A stretch of 63,638 bases of DNA, from IMG/VR virus record IMGVR_UViG_3300042884_000572, positions 1-63,638 of that record. One strand, given 5' to 3'. A model generated the notes under the pieces. The model did not search any database. It was not told the DNA's origin and saw nothing but the letters and a program-made list of their open reading frames with translations. The DNA is from a virus. Shown here piece after piece: positions 51,555 through 60,781 of this stretch. Made by a program: the position numbers and the translations under genes. The first letter of the stretch is position 1. Each line of letters starts with the position of its first letter.

Positions 51555-54374
51555 ATGATATCACAAGAAGAAATTGAAAATTTCCTACAAGGAAACGACC
51601 CCGAACAATATATCGTGTCAGTAGAATACGATTATGTATCCGACAAAATTTTTAGAGTAAAAGAAGTTCCTGGTAAAGGAAAACAAATATCAAAAGACAC
51701 CTTAATTTCATTCGCATGGGTTGGTGATCTACGAAGTCTTAACTTTTATTCAAAATCAAAAGCATTACAGAAAGAAGCCATGTCAAAACATGGTATTATT
51801 ATAGAAAAATTAAAAACCGAAGGTAATGATCGTTTAGAACGAGGACTTACCTTTATGGTTAAATCTATGAAGGGTTATAGAAACCTTATTCAATTTTTTA
51901 GAGAAGGTGGAGTTGATCCGTGGGGTGAAAATGTAAGAGACCTCATCATGGTCTTACCCCCCGTTGAGCAATACCTCATCTCAAAAGAGAAACGACTATT
52001 CAAAGGATTCGAGGAATACAATGACATCACGAGGATGGTATTCGACCTTGAGACGACCTCACTTGAACCCAAGGATGGTCGTATATTTATGATCGGAATC
52101 AAAACAAACAAAGGATTCAAAAAAGTAATTGAGTGTTCTAATGAAGATGAAGAAAGAAGAGGTATAACCGAATTTTTCAATATCATAGAAGAACAAAAAC
52201 CTTCAATTCTTTCAGGATACAACTCATTCAACTTCGACTGGTATTGGATTTATGAAAGATGTAAAATGTTAAATCTTGATATCAAAAGAGTTGCCAAATC
52301 TTTGAATCCTGAAAAATCTATTTCGCAAAAAGAATCAATGTTGAAGTTGGCAAACGAGGTTGAGAAATTTACCCAAACTCAAATGTGGGGTTATAACATT
52401 ATTGATATTCTTCACTCAGTTCGTAGAGCTCAAGCTATCAATTCAAACATTAAAGAAGCTGGTTTGAAGTATATTACCAAATATATTGAGGCTGAGGCTC
52501 CTGATCGTGTTTATGTTGAACACAACAAGATTGGTTCTATGTATCGTGAAAAGGAAGAGTATTGGTTGAATATAGAAAATGGTAAATATAAAAAAGTGGG
52601 AGTTGATTCTAAGATCGATGAGGTTTGTGGAAGACATTCTAAAATTTATATTAAAACAACGGGGGACGATATTATTGAGCGTTATCTTGACGATGACTTA
52701 GAAGAAACTCTTTTGGTTGATGAAGAATTCAATCAAGGTTCATTCTTGTTGGCATCCCTTCTTCCAACAACATATGAAAGAGTTTCAACGATGGGAACGG
52801 CAACACTATGGAAAATGTTGATGTTGGCTTGGTCTTATAAACATGGACTTGCAATTCCTGCAAAGAATGATAAAGGGAACTTCGTAGGAGGACTTTCAAG
52901 GTTGATTCGAACAGGATACTCCAAGAACGTATTAAAACTTGACTACTCGTCTCTATACCCATCAATTCAGTTGGTTCACGATGTATTCCCCGATTGTGAT
53001 GTAACAGGTGCAATGAAAGGTTTATTATCATACTTTCGTAACACTCGTATCAAATACAAACAACTTGCCGAAGAATATGCGACGATTGATAAAAAGAAAT
53101 CAACATCTTATGACCGTAAGCAATTACCAATTAAGATCTTCATTAACTCGATGTTCGGTGCGTTGTCCGCTCCACAGGTATTTCATTGGGGTGATATGGA
53201 TAAAGGTGAGATGATTACTTGTACGGGTCGTCAATACCTTCGAATGATGATTCACTTCTTTATGGATCGTGGTTACACACCTCTTGTAATGGACACGGAT
53301 GGTATTAACTTTTCTGTTCCTGATGGAGTAGAGACAAGAAAGTATGTCGGTAAAGGTTTAAACTGGAAAGTTGTTGAGGGTAAAGAATATATTGGTGAAG
53401 AAGCTGATGTAATGGAGTTTAACGATTTTGCAATGAGAGGTGAGATGGCACTTGATACTGATGGACAATGGCCTGCTTGTATCAACTTGGCTCGTAAGAA
53501 CTACGCACTTATTACCGCAAAAGGTAAAATTAAACTTACAGGAAACTCAATTAAATCTAAGAAGATGCCGATCTATATTGAGAAGTTCTTGGATAAAGGA
53601 ATTAAGTTATTACTTGATGGTAAGGGGCAAGAGTTTGTTGAGTGGTATTATGAATACGTCCAACAGATATTTGACCTTCAAATTCCTTTGATGGATATTG
53701 CAAACAAAGCAAAAGTAAAACAAACTATTGATGACTACATTATTCGTAGTAAGCAAACTACAAAGGCGGGAAGTTTGATGTCTCGACAAGCACACATGGA
53801 ATTGGCAATCAAAGAAGGATTAAATGTAAATCTTGGTGATGTAATATTTTATGTTAATAATGGATCTAAAGCATCACACGGAGATGTTCAAAAAGTTAAT
53901 AAACCAAAGAAAGGTTGGTCAGAAGATCATATAAACACATATGGGGGACCAATTCCTGATTCATTAGATTCAATAATTCAACTTAATTGTTATAGAATTG
54001 ATCCTTCAGATTTAGAAAATAACCCAACAATGAAAGGTCAATATAACATTCAAAGAGCAATTGCAACTTTCAATAAACGTGTTGAACCATTACTTGTTGT
54101 ATTTAAACAAGAAGTTAGAAATGGTTTATTGGTTAAGAATCCAGAAGACCGTCCATTCTTTACTAAAGATCAATGTGAGTTAATAAACGGACAACCATTT
54201 GATGAAAGTGATCAAGATAAGTTAGAAGACGTTATGGAAATTTCAGATGAAGAAATGTTGTTTTGGAATCGTGTTAATGAAACTCCATATCACATGTATA
54301 AAGATGCGGATGAGGTAATGTGGAAATACGTCCCAAAAGATGAATTAATCAAGTTTGAGTCCATCGGAGGATAG
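51555..54374 (+). CDS. family B DNA polymerase (T4 gp43-like)
   Basis: 939 residues (T4 gp43 has 898). Exonuclease motif I is MVFDLETTSLEP (about 160-171) and exo II is SGYNSFNFDWYW. Polymerase motif A is LDYSSLYPSIQL (about 462), motif B is KIFINSMFGALSAP (about 527) and motif C is VMDTDGINFS (about 580, with Asp-Thr-Asp). All catalytic acidic residues are kept. It copies the phage genome with proofreading. Local GC is higher than in neighbours, especially around 51940-52110. Its 3' end overlaps the convergent 54345-54692 gene by 30 bases. Confidence 0.95.
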   Translation: MISQEEIENFLQGNDPEQYIVSVEYDYVSDKIFRVKEVPGKGKQISKDTLISFAWVGDLRSLNFYSKSKALQKEAMSKHGIIIEKLKTEGNDRLERGLTFMVKSMKGYRNLIQFFREGGVDPWGENVRDLIMVLPPVEQYLISKEKRLFKGFEEYNDITRMVFDLETTSLEPKDGRIFMIGIKTNKGFKKVIECSNEDEERRGITEFFNIIEEQKPSILSGYNSFNFDWYWIYERCKMLNLDIKRVAKSLNPEKSISQKESMLKLANEVEKFTQTQMWGYNIIDILHSVRRAQAINSNIKEAGLKYITKYIEAEAPDRVYVEHNKIGSMYREKEEYWLNIENGKYKKVGVDSKIDEVCGRHSKIYIKTTGDDIIERYLDDDLEETLLVDEEFNQGSFLLASLLPTTYERVSTMGTATLWKMLMLAWSYKHGLAIPAKNDKGNFVGGLSRLIRTGYSKNVLKLDYSSLYPSIQLVHDVFPDCDVTGAMKGLLSYFRNTRIKYKQLAEEYATIDKKKSTSYDRKQLPIKIFINSMFGALSAPQVFHWGDMDKGEMITCTGRQYLRMMIHFFMDRGYTPLVMDTDGINFSVPDGVETRKYVGKGLNWKVVEGKEYIGEEADVMEFNDFAMRGEMALDTDGQWPACINLARKNYALITAKGKIKLTGNSIKSKKMPIYIEKFLDKGIKLLLDGKGQEFVEWYYEYVQQIFDLQIPLMDIANKAKVKQTIDDYIIRSKQTTKAGSLMSRQAHMELAIKEGLNVNLGDVIFYVNNGSKASHGDVQKVNKPKKGWSEDHINTYGGPIPDSLDSIIQLNCYRIDPSDLENNPTMKGQYNIQRAIATFNKRVEPLLVVFKQEVRNGLLVKNPEDRPFFTKDQCELINGQPFDESDQDKLEDVMEISDEEMLFWNRVNETPYHMYKDADEVMWKYVPKDELIKFESIGG

Positions 54375-54692
54375 TATATACCATACTCCCTGAATGTTTT
54401 GTAATTCTATACAAGCACCTCTACCGATGTGAATTTCATCCCAATCTTCGTCAATTCTACCCATGTCAGGCATTATGGTGCAATTGGTTAATGACTTAAT
54501 TGTAATCTTATCTGTAGTTGTTGAGTCTAATTTTAATTTACAATTACTAACATCTTTGATTAATAAAAGATATTCACCCTTTGTTGAGTAAACTTCTTCA
54601 CTAATAACAACAGTTTCAAATGTATTCAAACTTATAGAACGACCTCCTCTAAATACTGTTTTTCTAACGGGTTTTTCTCTATATATTGCCAT
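54345..54692 (-). CDS. hypothetical small protein
   Basis: 115 residues, beta-rich. VSNCKLKLDSTTTDKITIKS and LTNCTIMPDMGRIDEDWDEI suggest a small beta-sandwich or barrel; the C-terminus LQNIQGVWYILSSDGLKLD resembles the end of the 50795-51457 fibre domain (ENGQWWVI). It may be a neck or fibre-type structural protein. Stop overlaps the polymerase gene end; four bases separate it from the neck-like gene. Confidence 0.6.
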   Translation of the reverse strand: MAIYREKPVRKTVFRGGRSISLNTFETVVISEEVYSTKGEYLLLIKDVSNCKLKLDSTTTDKITIKSLTNCTIMPDMGRIDEDWDEIHIGRGACIELQNIQGVWYILSSDGLKLD

Positions 54693-54695
54693 AAC

Positions 54696-55823
54696 TTAAA
54701 TAACGTATATTTGACGAGGCATTGCTCTAAACTTTAATTGTTTGTTAAGATTTTCTGCTAATAGTGCTTCACGCTCCATTACTTTTTCAGGACGAAGTCT
54801 TGTTAATCTTCCTTCTGCACCAATTAACTCTTCCAGAAGTTTAGCCTTTTCGTCTTTTCCTTCGGTCGCCATTGTGGTGTAATCCATTGTAAGATCACCA
54901 TCAGGAGTTTTTAGGTTTCCACTAAACTTACCTCTAACACGAGCTAATGTTTCTTTACAATAAGCAACAAACCATTTTCTAACCCAAATTTGTGCGGGAT
55001 TGTTTAATTTTTCCCAAGACATTTTATTAAAAGGAACATCTGAAGGTAATAAAATAATATCAGGATTATCCGCTAAACACTTATCTCTATCTCCTTGTGA
55101 CGTATCATAATACCAATACCAAACTTGACCTTGGGCCAATTCCGAATTTCCGAAATCAAACTTACCTCCAGGGGTATTTAAAAGGTGTAACGCTTTTTTA
55201 CCACCAGGAAGTGCTGTGATATAATATGTCAATTCACCCGCAAATATTCTTCTTTGTATGTTAACTTCTTGCATTCTTAATAATGTATCAAATACTGGTG
55301 TTAAATAATAACTTCCTGCCATGTTACCAATTTGAGCAAGACCTCCACCACCACCTAAACCAGTTCCATTACCAACTCCGGCAAAACCACCTAAACCAAA
55401 CAATAAATTATTAAGGGTTGTTGGGGTGAACCATAAAACTTCATTAATTTCACGACCTGCCGGTATTTCGTAAATTTGTTGATTAGGAACTAATTGTATG
55501 TAATCTTTTTTAATTTCCCAATCACCTCCGGCTTGTAGACCAACTATTTTAGAATATGCATAAGTATAACGAGTTTCAAAATCTAAACTTTTGGTTATGA
55601 AAGCTCGAGATAAAGATTGAGTATCAAGATTTAAGTTATACAATGATGTCCATTGTGATTCTATTAACCAATCCTGAACATATTGAGAATAATCATCAAT
55701 AGAATATTCAAGTAAAGTATCCATCATTTCATCCTCTAATTCTACAGATCTTAAAGGTGCTCCAAGTAAATGTCTAACTTTTTGATAGAACTGACTTCTT
55801 TCCGGTTCGCTAATTATTGCCAT
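54696..55823 (-). CDS. neck protein-like virion protein (gp13 candidate)
   Basis: 375 residues. The N-terminus SQFYQKVRHLLGAPLRSVEL and EDEMMDTLLEYSIDDYSQYV form a helical head typical of neck/connector proteins that match the capsid vertex. A Gly-rich loop lies at about 140-165 (GGFAGVGNGTGLGGGGGLAQ). The C-terminal region WVRKWFVAYCKETLARVRGK is also typical of large-phage head-completion proteins. Position near other neck- and tail-completion-like genes supports gp13, but sequence identity to T4 gp13 is not evident by eye. Confidence 0.5.
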   Translation of the reverse strand: MAIISEPERSQFYQKVRHLLGAPLRSVELEDEMMDTLLEYSIDDYSQYVQDWLIESQWTSLYNLNLDTQSLSRAFITKSLDFETRYTYAYSKIVGLQAGGDWEIKKDYIQLVPNQQIYEIPAGREINEVLWFTPTTLNNLLFGLGGFAGVGNGTGLGGGGGLAQIGNMAGSYYLTPVFDTLLRMQEVNIQRRIFAGELTYYITALPGGKKALHLLNTPGGKFDFGNSELAQGQVWYWYYDTSQGDRDKCLADNPDIILLPSDVPFNKMSWEKLNNPAQIWVRKWFVAYCKETLARVRGKFSGNLKTPDGDLTMDYTTMATEGKDEKAKLLEELIGAEGRLTRLRPEKVMEREALLAENLNKQLKFRAMPRQIYVI

Positions 55824-55836
55824 AAGAGTTTTTTTA

Positions 55837-55844
55837 TATAAATA
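55837..55844 (-). promoter_or_regulatory. candidate promoter box before the neck-like gene
   Basis: Minus-strand GATATTTATATAAA, 13 bases from the ATG at 55823. Confidence 0.5.
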
Positions 55845-55852
55845 TCTTTTAG

Positions 55853-57997
55853 TTAGATAATTATTTTGTTTAACTCTTTTTTATAGAAATTTATCATCTC
55901 AGAAATTTCAATATTTTCACCACCCAATTCTTTTATTTTATCTGTAAAATATTTAATTCTATCTCTATAAAATTCAATTTGTTTATTAACATCTTTTGAT
56001 ATGAATTGTTTTACAGGTGCTTTTTGTGTTTCTTTTTGTAATGGAACTTTAAAGTTACTTTGAAGTGGCATTTCATAATAATATATATAATATGGTGGAT
56101 TTCTTCTTGAGGTGCTTACCGTTAAAATTTTACTATAATCGTTTCTAAACATGATGTATTTTTGTTCTGCTCTATCAACATACAAAATTATATCAACATT
56201 TTCTTCTTTATATTTTTTGTTTGTGTGCCAAGATTCCACCTTAAAATAATATCCCCTATCTCCACCATCAAAAAATTCAATATGATTAAGGCTATTTGTA
56301 AAAGGTTTGACTTGGAAATAAATTGTGTCTCCTCCTTTAATTTTTAAAACTATATCTTGACCTTTTTTTCTATCATTAATATCTCCCGAACAATGTTCAT
56401 ACAACTCATAAGTCATACCTTCTTCATCAGGATTTAATTTATATATTTGTCGAATAATACTTGTTGCATAATTTTCATTCTCTTTACCAACTTCTATTGT
56501 CCCAACGTTTATTTCCGCCAAACGATCTAAATACATTCCTTCATTTGCGAAAAGGTCATAAGCATGTTCTTTAATCCATGTTTTAAAATCTGTTAACCCT
56601 TCAGTTTCTTCTAACCAAATGTTATATATTTCTTTTTTAACTTTACTATTGGTATCAAAACGATTGACGATAGACCATTGACTTGTTCCTCCGTGTTTTT
56701 TTTCTGCATAATCACCACCTAAAATACCAACATCTGTGGTGCATTTTTTTGTTTGGATTCTACCTATACAACCATTTTTATATTGTTTACCAAGACAACC
56801 TACATATTGTGAATTAATTAAATCTCTTAATTGTTTTGGTGTGTATGGAAATGCGAAAGTTGTGCTAATTTCATTTATAATTTCTTTAGACTCAACACTC
56901 TCTTTAATATTTTCTTTTTTTGTCTTTGACAAATATAAATCGTTTACAAACTCCCAATTAACAACATCCCAAAATTTTGAAATGTATTCATCTCTTTTGT
57001 TTTGATATTTTAAATAATATGCATGTTCCCAAACATCAAGACCCAACAATGGAAATCCACCTTTTTTAACAACATTCATAAGTGGGTTGTCCTGATTTGG
57101 AGTTGACATTATTTTTAATTTTCCATCTTTTGATAGATACAACCACGCCCATCCTGAACCAAAACGATCTTTTGCCGCTTGATTAAATTCGTCTTTTAGT
57201 TTTTTTATGTTACCAAAATCTTTTTTAATCTTTTCATATATTTCACCATGAGGTCGTTGTTTTTTTGGAGACAACATTTTCCAAAATAATGCATGGTTAA
57301 AAGCTCCTCCTGCGTTATTTCTAACTTTATTATCGTATTTACTGATTGTTTTAATAATGTCTTCCAATTCTAAATCACCTTCCTTATCTTTTAACGCATC
57401 GTTCAATTTATCAACATAACCTTTGTAGTGTTTGTTGTAGTGAACGTTCATTGTTTTAGAATCAATAAACCGAGATAAAGAAGAATATGAATAAGGTAAT
57501 TTTTCAATACCTATTTTTTTCATTTCAACCAACAAATTATTTTTGGTTTCAATTTTTTGTTCTAATAAAATTTGAGTTTCTAAAATTAAAAGTTTGTTAT
57601 TGATTCCTTTATGCTCATACATTAATTGTTCCATTTCAGGATTTTCTTTTTCAAACATTTTAATAAGTCGTCCTGCAAAAGCATTTGCTTCATCTTCATT
57701 TTGACCACCAATGTCTGGACCTTTTTTTCTTTTTAAAACATCCATTTGGTGTTCATGAACCCACTCATGTGCTAAGGTTCTCATAATATCTCTATTCATA
57801 CGATCACCAACCAAGACCTTAATTGTATTATCAGTTCTTCTACTACCTGTAGACATTTCACCTTCTTGTTGATTTAAAAAAAATACTTTGACATCGTTCT
57901 TCAAAGGAAATTCACGTTGCAGAAGTTCAATAAACTTATTGATGAAGTTGGTATATTTTTTAAAATTTTTACTTTCTATATTCAGACTTACCTTCAT
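55853..57997 (-). CDS. HExxH metallopeptidase / Mn-type superoxide dismutase / nuclease-like fusion
   Basis: 714 residues. Residues 1-125 are a small zinc peptidase-like domain: TLAHEWVHEHQ (His77-Glu78, His81), with a likely third ligand at Glu100/Glu103 in the downstream helix (NEDEANAFAGRLI). Residues about 165-360 are a complete Fe/Mn superoxide dismutase: MNVHYNKHYKGYV (His186), NNAGGAFNHALFW (His235), DRFGSGWAWLYLSKDGKL, STPNQDNPL (Gln302) and DVWEHAYYLKYQ (Asp321, His325). Gly before FNH and Gln302 point to the Mn type. Residues 366-714 are unknown; GQDIVLKIKGG then IYFQVKPF could be a PD-(D/E)XK-like site. LLVE at 155-158, just before the dismutase, resembles a prohead-protease site. 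SOD would remove superoxide during infection. Confidence 0.85.
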   Translation of the reverse strand: MKVSLNIESKNFKKYTNFINKFIELLQREFPLKNDVKVFFLNQQEGEMSTGSRRTDNTIKVLVGDRMNRDIMRTLAHEWVHEHQMDVLKRKKGPDIGGQNEDEANAFAGRLIKMFEKENPEMEQLMYEHKGINNKLLILETQILLEQKIETKNNLLVEMKKIGIEKLPYSYSSLSRFIDSKTMNVHYNKHYKGYVDKLNDALKDKEGDLELEDIIKTISKYDNKVRNNAGGAFNHALFWKMLSPKKQRPHGEIYEKIKKDFGNIKKLKDEFNQAAKDRFGSGWAWLYLSKDGKLKIMSTPNQDNPLMNVVKKGGFPLLGLDVWEHAYYLKYQNKRDEYISKFWDVVNWEFVNDLYLSKTKKENIKESVESKEIINEISTTFAFPYTPKQLRDLINSQYVGCLGKQYKNGCIGRIQTKKCTTDVGILGGDYAEKKHGGTSQWSIVNRFDTNSKVKKEIYNIWLEETEGLTDFKTWIKEHAYDLFANEGMYLDRLAEINVGTIEVGKENENYATSIIRQIYKLNPDEEGMTYELYEHCSGDINDRKKGQDIVLKIKGGDTIYFQVKPFTNSLNHIEFFDGGDRGYYFKVESWHTNKKYKEENVDIILYVDRAEQKYIMFRNDYSKILTVSTSRRNPPYYIYYYEMPLQSNFKVPLQKETQKAPVKQFISKDVNKQIEFYRDRIKYFTDKIKELGGENIEISEMINFYKKELNKIII

Positions 57998-57998
57998 T

Positions 57999-58427
57999 CT
58001 ATTTTGGTATTTCTACGGTAATTGGGTCTGACTCTATATAATGTGGTCCTAATATTGTTTGATAAGTTACAGACGCTTTGTATGTTCCACTTTCTAATGG
58101 TCTATAAATATTTGAATTAGACTCTGTAATTGGGCTTTCGTTAAAAAACCAAACCCATGTTATTAATGAAACATTTATTGGAAATTGTGTTGGTGTCATG
58201 ACAATTAAATCAGGTCCATCAACCATAACATCTAATCTATTGCCAAATATAAGAGATAATAGTGTGTCTTTTAAATTATCAATTTGTTCTTGTAATGTAA
58301 CATCTACCTGATCGTTTATAGAATCTTCAGTAGATATTTTACTTTCTAAAGACTCATCAATCGAGTCTAAGGAATTAAGGTCATCACTTAATCCATCAAT
58401 TTGACTTTGATCTAATTTTGTTGGCAT
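57999..58427 (-). CDS. small fibre-like protein with coiled coil and Ig-like domain
   Basis: 142 residues. The N-terminal 60 residues are acidic and helical (DDLNSLDSIDESLESKISTE; DVTLQEQIDNLKDTL), a trimeric coiled-coil motif. The C-terminal 75 residues are an Ig-like beta-sandwich (LIVMTPTQFPINVSLITWVW; LESGTYKASVTYQTILGPHY). Probably a short tail fibre or head decoration. One base from the SOD-fusion gene. Confidence 0.6.
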   Translation of the reverse strand: MPTKLDQSQIDGLSDDLNSLDSIDESLESKISTEDSINDQVDVTLQEQIDNLKDTLLSLIFGNRLDVMVDGPDLIVMTPTQFPINVSLITWVWFFNESPITESNSNIYRPLESGTYKASVTYQTILGPHYIESDPITVEIPK

Positions 58428-58444
58428 AACTTATCTATTTTTTA

Positions 58445-58452
58445 AATAAATA
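58445..58452 (-). promoter_or_regulatory. candidate promoter box before 57999-58427
   Basis: Minus-strand GATATTTATTTAAA, 17 bases from the ATG at 58427. Confidence 0.4.
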
Positions 58453-60213
58453 TCACCTTTTATTAATTAGATTTAATATTTCTTCAGCAACATCACCAAC
58501 ATTTTCAGGTATTTGATCACCCATTACTGTTCTAATGATTTCTTTCTTTTTGTTTAGTATGTCATAAATAGCACCTTCTATGGTGTTTTCGAATAAAGGG
58601 TAATAAACTAAAACATTTGATTTTTGACCATAACGATACGCCCTATCTTCCGCTTGTGCGTGTTCTGCAGGAACAAATGATAAGTCGTTCATAATTACAA
58701 CCTCAGCTGAAGTTAATGTTAAACCAACACCTGCCGCTTTTAAATTACCAACAAAAACTCTGATTTTTTCGTCGTTCTGAAATGAATCGACAGCTTGTTG
58801 ACGAACAGAATTAGAACAACTACCGTCAAGATAAACAGCTTGTTTTCCAAAATGATTATACATTGTTTGAAGTGAATCCGTAAAGTTTGTAAAAATAATA
58901 ACTTTTTTTCCTTGTTCTAAAATGTTTTCCGCAAACTCAATAGTTTGTTTTGTTTTTTCGTTTGCAATTACTTTTCGAACTTTCATAAGTTTTGAAAACT
59001 GAACTGTAAGTGATGAAGATTCTTCAGGGTTTTTATCATACCAATCGTAGTATTCGCCCATAAGATTTTCATATTCAGAAGATTTCAATCTCAAATAAAC
59101 AGGTGTAATAATTTTGTCAGGTAAATCTAAAACTTCTTCTTTTAATCTTCTTAGAATTTGTTTTGACGTTCTATCTCTTAATTCTTCTAAATTGGATGCT
59201 CCTGAAACATTCCAAACTTTTCTTTTACCAGCATTAAATTGATAACCCTGACAATAACGAATCGCATAAGCCATCCAATTTTGAGCAACAGGACTTTCAA
59301 TGATACTTAAAAGATTATAATAATTCATAGGTCGAGATGTCATCGGTGTTCCCGTCAACAACCAAACCTTATCGATGTTTTTAACATAACTATTAATTAT
59401 CTTTGTCCTTTGAGCTTGAGCGTTTGATATCATATGTGCCTCATCCAAAATAACAAGATCAAAATTAGATTTTTCTAATAATGAATTTTCTTTGTCTTTT
59501 GGATCGTGGAAGTTTTTTAATATATCATAATTTACGATAACAAAATCGTAATCCGTAGAAAACTTCTTTCCTTCCGCAATAAAAGTTGGTCGATCAGAAT
59601 AGTTTTCAATTTCTCTTTGCCAATTTATTTTTAAAGATGCGGGACAAATTATTAAAATCTTTTTTGCACCTGTCTCAAGTGCGGCAATAATTGTTGATGT
59701 AGTTTTACCAAGTCCCATATCATCGGCCAAAATAAATCTTTTTGATCCTGCCAATTTTTCAATCGCAACTTTCTGATGATTTAAAGGTGGTCGATGCGAA
59801 TATTTAGAATAATCAATATCAACACTTTTTACATTATGTGTTTTTATTAAAGCAGATTTAGGAACCCAAAACTCTGATAATTTATCTTTTTCAAAAAACT
59901 TACCCCAAACATGATAAGATTTTTCCTTTTCAACCAATAGTTTTTCAACATAGATTTCTTTTGGTGTTTCTATCAAGTATCTTTCTTCTGCAAACTTTTT
60001 AGCGAAGTAAGTGTCTAATTCAACCCATTTTCTTGCAACTTTTGGTTTTGTCTCAAAATAAGTTAAAATATAATCGGCTTGAGTTCGTGTTGGGAAAAAC
60101 TTTTTTGATGATTCTTTTTTTTCTTTTAGATATAATATATAGTTGTTGGCACCACTATAGGTGTCAAGAACATCAAGTGCTTTATGTTCGATAAGAGTTT
60201 TTAAATCTCCCAA
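58453..60213 (-). CDS. SNF2-family helicase (SMARCAL1-like)
   Basis: 586 residues. The start codon is TTG at 60213; an in-frame stop lies upstream with no ATG between. Motifs: HQKVAIEKL (Q-like), ADDMGLGKTTS (Walker A, about 163-173), ILIICPASLKINW, LVILDEAHMIS (DEAH 257-260), WLLTGTPM, IIFTNFTDSL, VGNLKAAGVGLTLTSA and QAEDRAYRYGQ. The set is the full SNF2 ATPase. Length and the N-terminal 140-residue extension resemble annealing helicases of large phages. Likely involved in replication-fork repair or recombination, a role like T4 UvsW. Confidence 0.9.
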   Translation of the reverse strand: MGDLKTLIEHKALDVLDTYSGANNYILYLKEKKESSKKFFPTRTQADYILTYFETKPKVARKWVELDTYFAKKFAEERYLIETPKEIYVEKLLVEKEKSYHVWGKFFEKDKLSEFWVPKSALIKTHNVKSVDIDYSKYSHRPPLNHQKVAIEKLAGSKRFILADDMGLGKTTSTIIAALETGAKKILIICPASLKINWQREIENYSDRPTFIAEGKKFSTDYDFVIVNYDILKNFHDPKDKENSLLEKSNFDLVILDEAHMISNAQAQRTKIINSYVKNIDKVWLLTGTPMTSRPMNYYNLLSIIESPVAQNWMAYAIRYCQGYQFNAGKRKVWNVSGASNLEELRDRTSKQILRRLKEEVLDLPDKIITPVYLRLKSSEYENLMGEYYDWYDKNPEESSSLTVQFSKLMKVRKVIANEKTKQTIEFAENILEQGKKVIIFTNFTDSLQTMYNHFGKQAVYLDGSCSNSVRQQAVDSFQNDEKIRVFVGNLKAAGVGLTLTSAEVVIMNDLSFVPAEHAQAEDRAYRYGQKSNVLVYYPLFENTIEGAIYDILNKKKEIIRTVMGDQIPENVGDVAEEILNLINKR

Positions 60214-60246
60214 AATCTTTTTTATTAAAAATAATCATAAAATAAA

Positions 60247-60253
60247 TATTTAT
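60247..60253 (+). promoter_or_regulatory. candidate promoter box before 60269
   Basis: AATATTTATCAATAAA, 15 bases from the ATG at 60269, in the divergent region with the helicase gene. Confidence 0.4.
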
Positions 60254-60268
60254 CAATAAAACAGCCTA

Positions 60269-60781
60269 ATGAAAAGTAATGTTCCTATAACAAGACTCGG
60301 TAAATTTTTTGGGGATCGTGATTTTGAACTTGAAATCGGTATGGGTCAAGAATGGTTAATTGGTGATATGAACTATACTTGTGTCCTTTATAGAATTGAT
60401 AGAAACAAAATCAAAACTGATGATGTTTACGGTGAAGTGGTTGAGGACGGTATTAAGTTTTTACCTCCTGTCGAATTCAATGCGTATGTTGCAATTGCTG
60501 CTCCTACCAATAAAATGGTTGGATCAACAAGAATGGATCAAGTTGAGCCTGGTAATATTACAATGTCAGTATATTTGAAAACACTTAATGATTTAAATAT
60601 TGATATAGATTTTGGAGATTATGTTGGTTATTACGATTCAGAAAATTTTGTTAGATATTATAGTGTTGTAAATGACGGTCGTGTTGTTTCAGACATAAAA
60701 CATACATATAAAGGGTATAAACCTTTTTATCGCACCATAATCGCGGCTCCTGTCGGACCAAATGAATTTAGAGGATTATAA
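60269..60781 (+). CDS. neck protein-like virion protein (gp14 candidate)
   Basis: 170 residues. CVLYRIDRNKIKTDDVYGEV and FLPPVEFNAYVAIAAPTNKM fit the gp14-type layout (short basic segment, D-x-x-Y/L-G-E loop, then a P-x-E-F strand). The rest, DIDFGDYVGYYDSENFVRYY, is beta-rich. It is followed by a one-base overlap with the next tail gene, and the tail sheath is nearby; in T4 gp13-gp14-gp15-gp18 are neighbours. Assignment rests on pattern and order. Confidence 0.5.
   Translation: MKSNVPITRLGKFFGDRDFELEIGMGQEWLIGDMNYTCVLYRIDRNKIKTDDVYGEVVEDGIKFLPPVEFNAYVAIAAPTNKMVGSTRMDQVEPGNITMSVYLKTLNDLNIDIDFGDYVGYYDSENFVRYYSVVNDGRVVSDIKHTYKGYKPFYRTIIAAPVGPNEFRGL

Noticed and set aside
55853-57997. SOD as host contamination or chimera
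   Set aside because: The dismutase is continuous in frame with domains on both sides, and base composition matches the phage genes around it; an assembly check is still listed as a refuting test.
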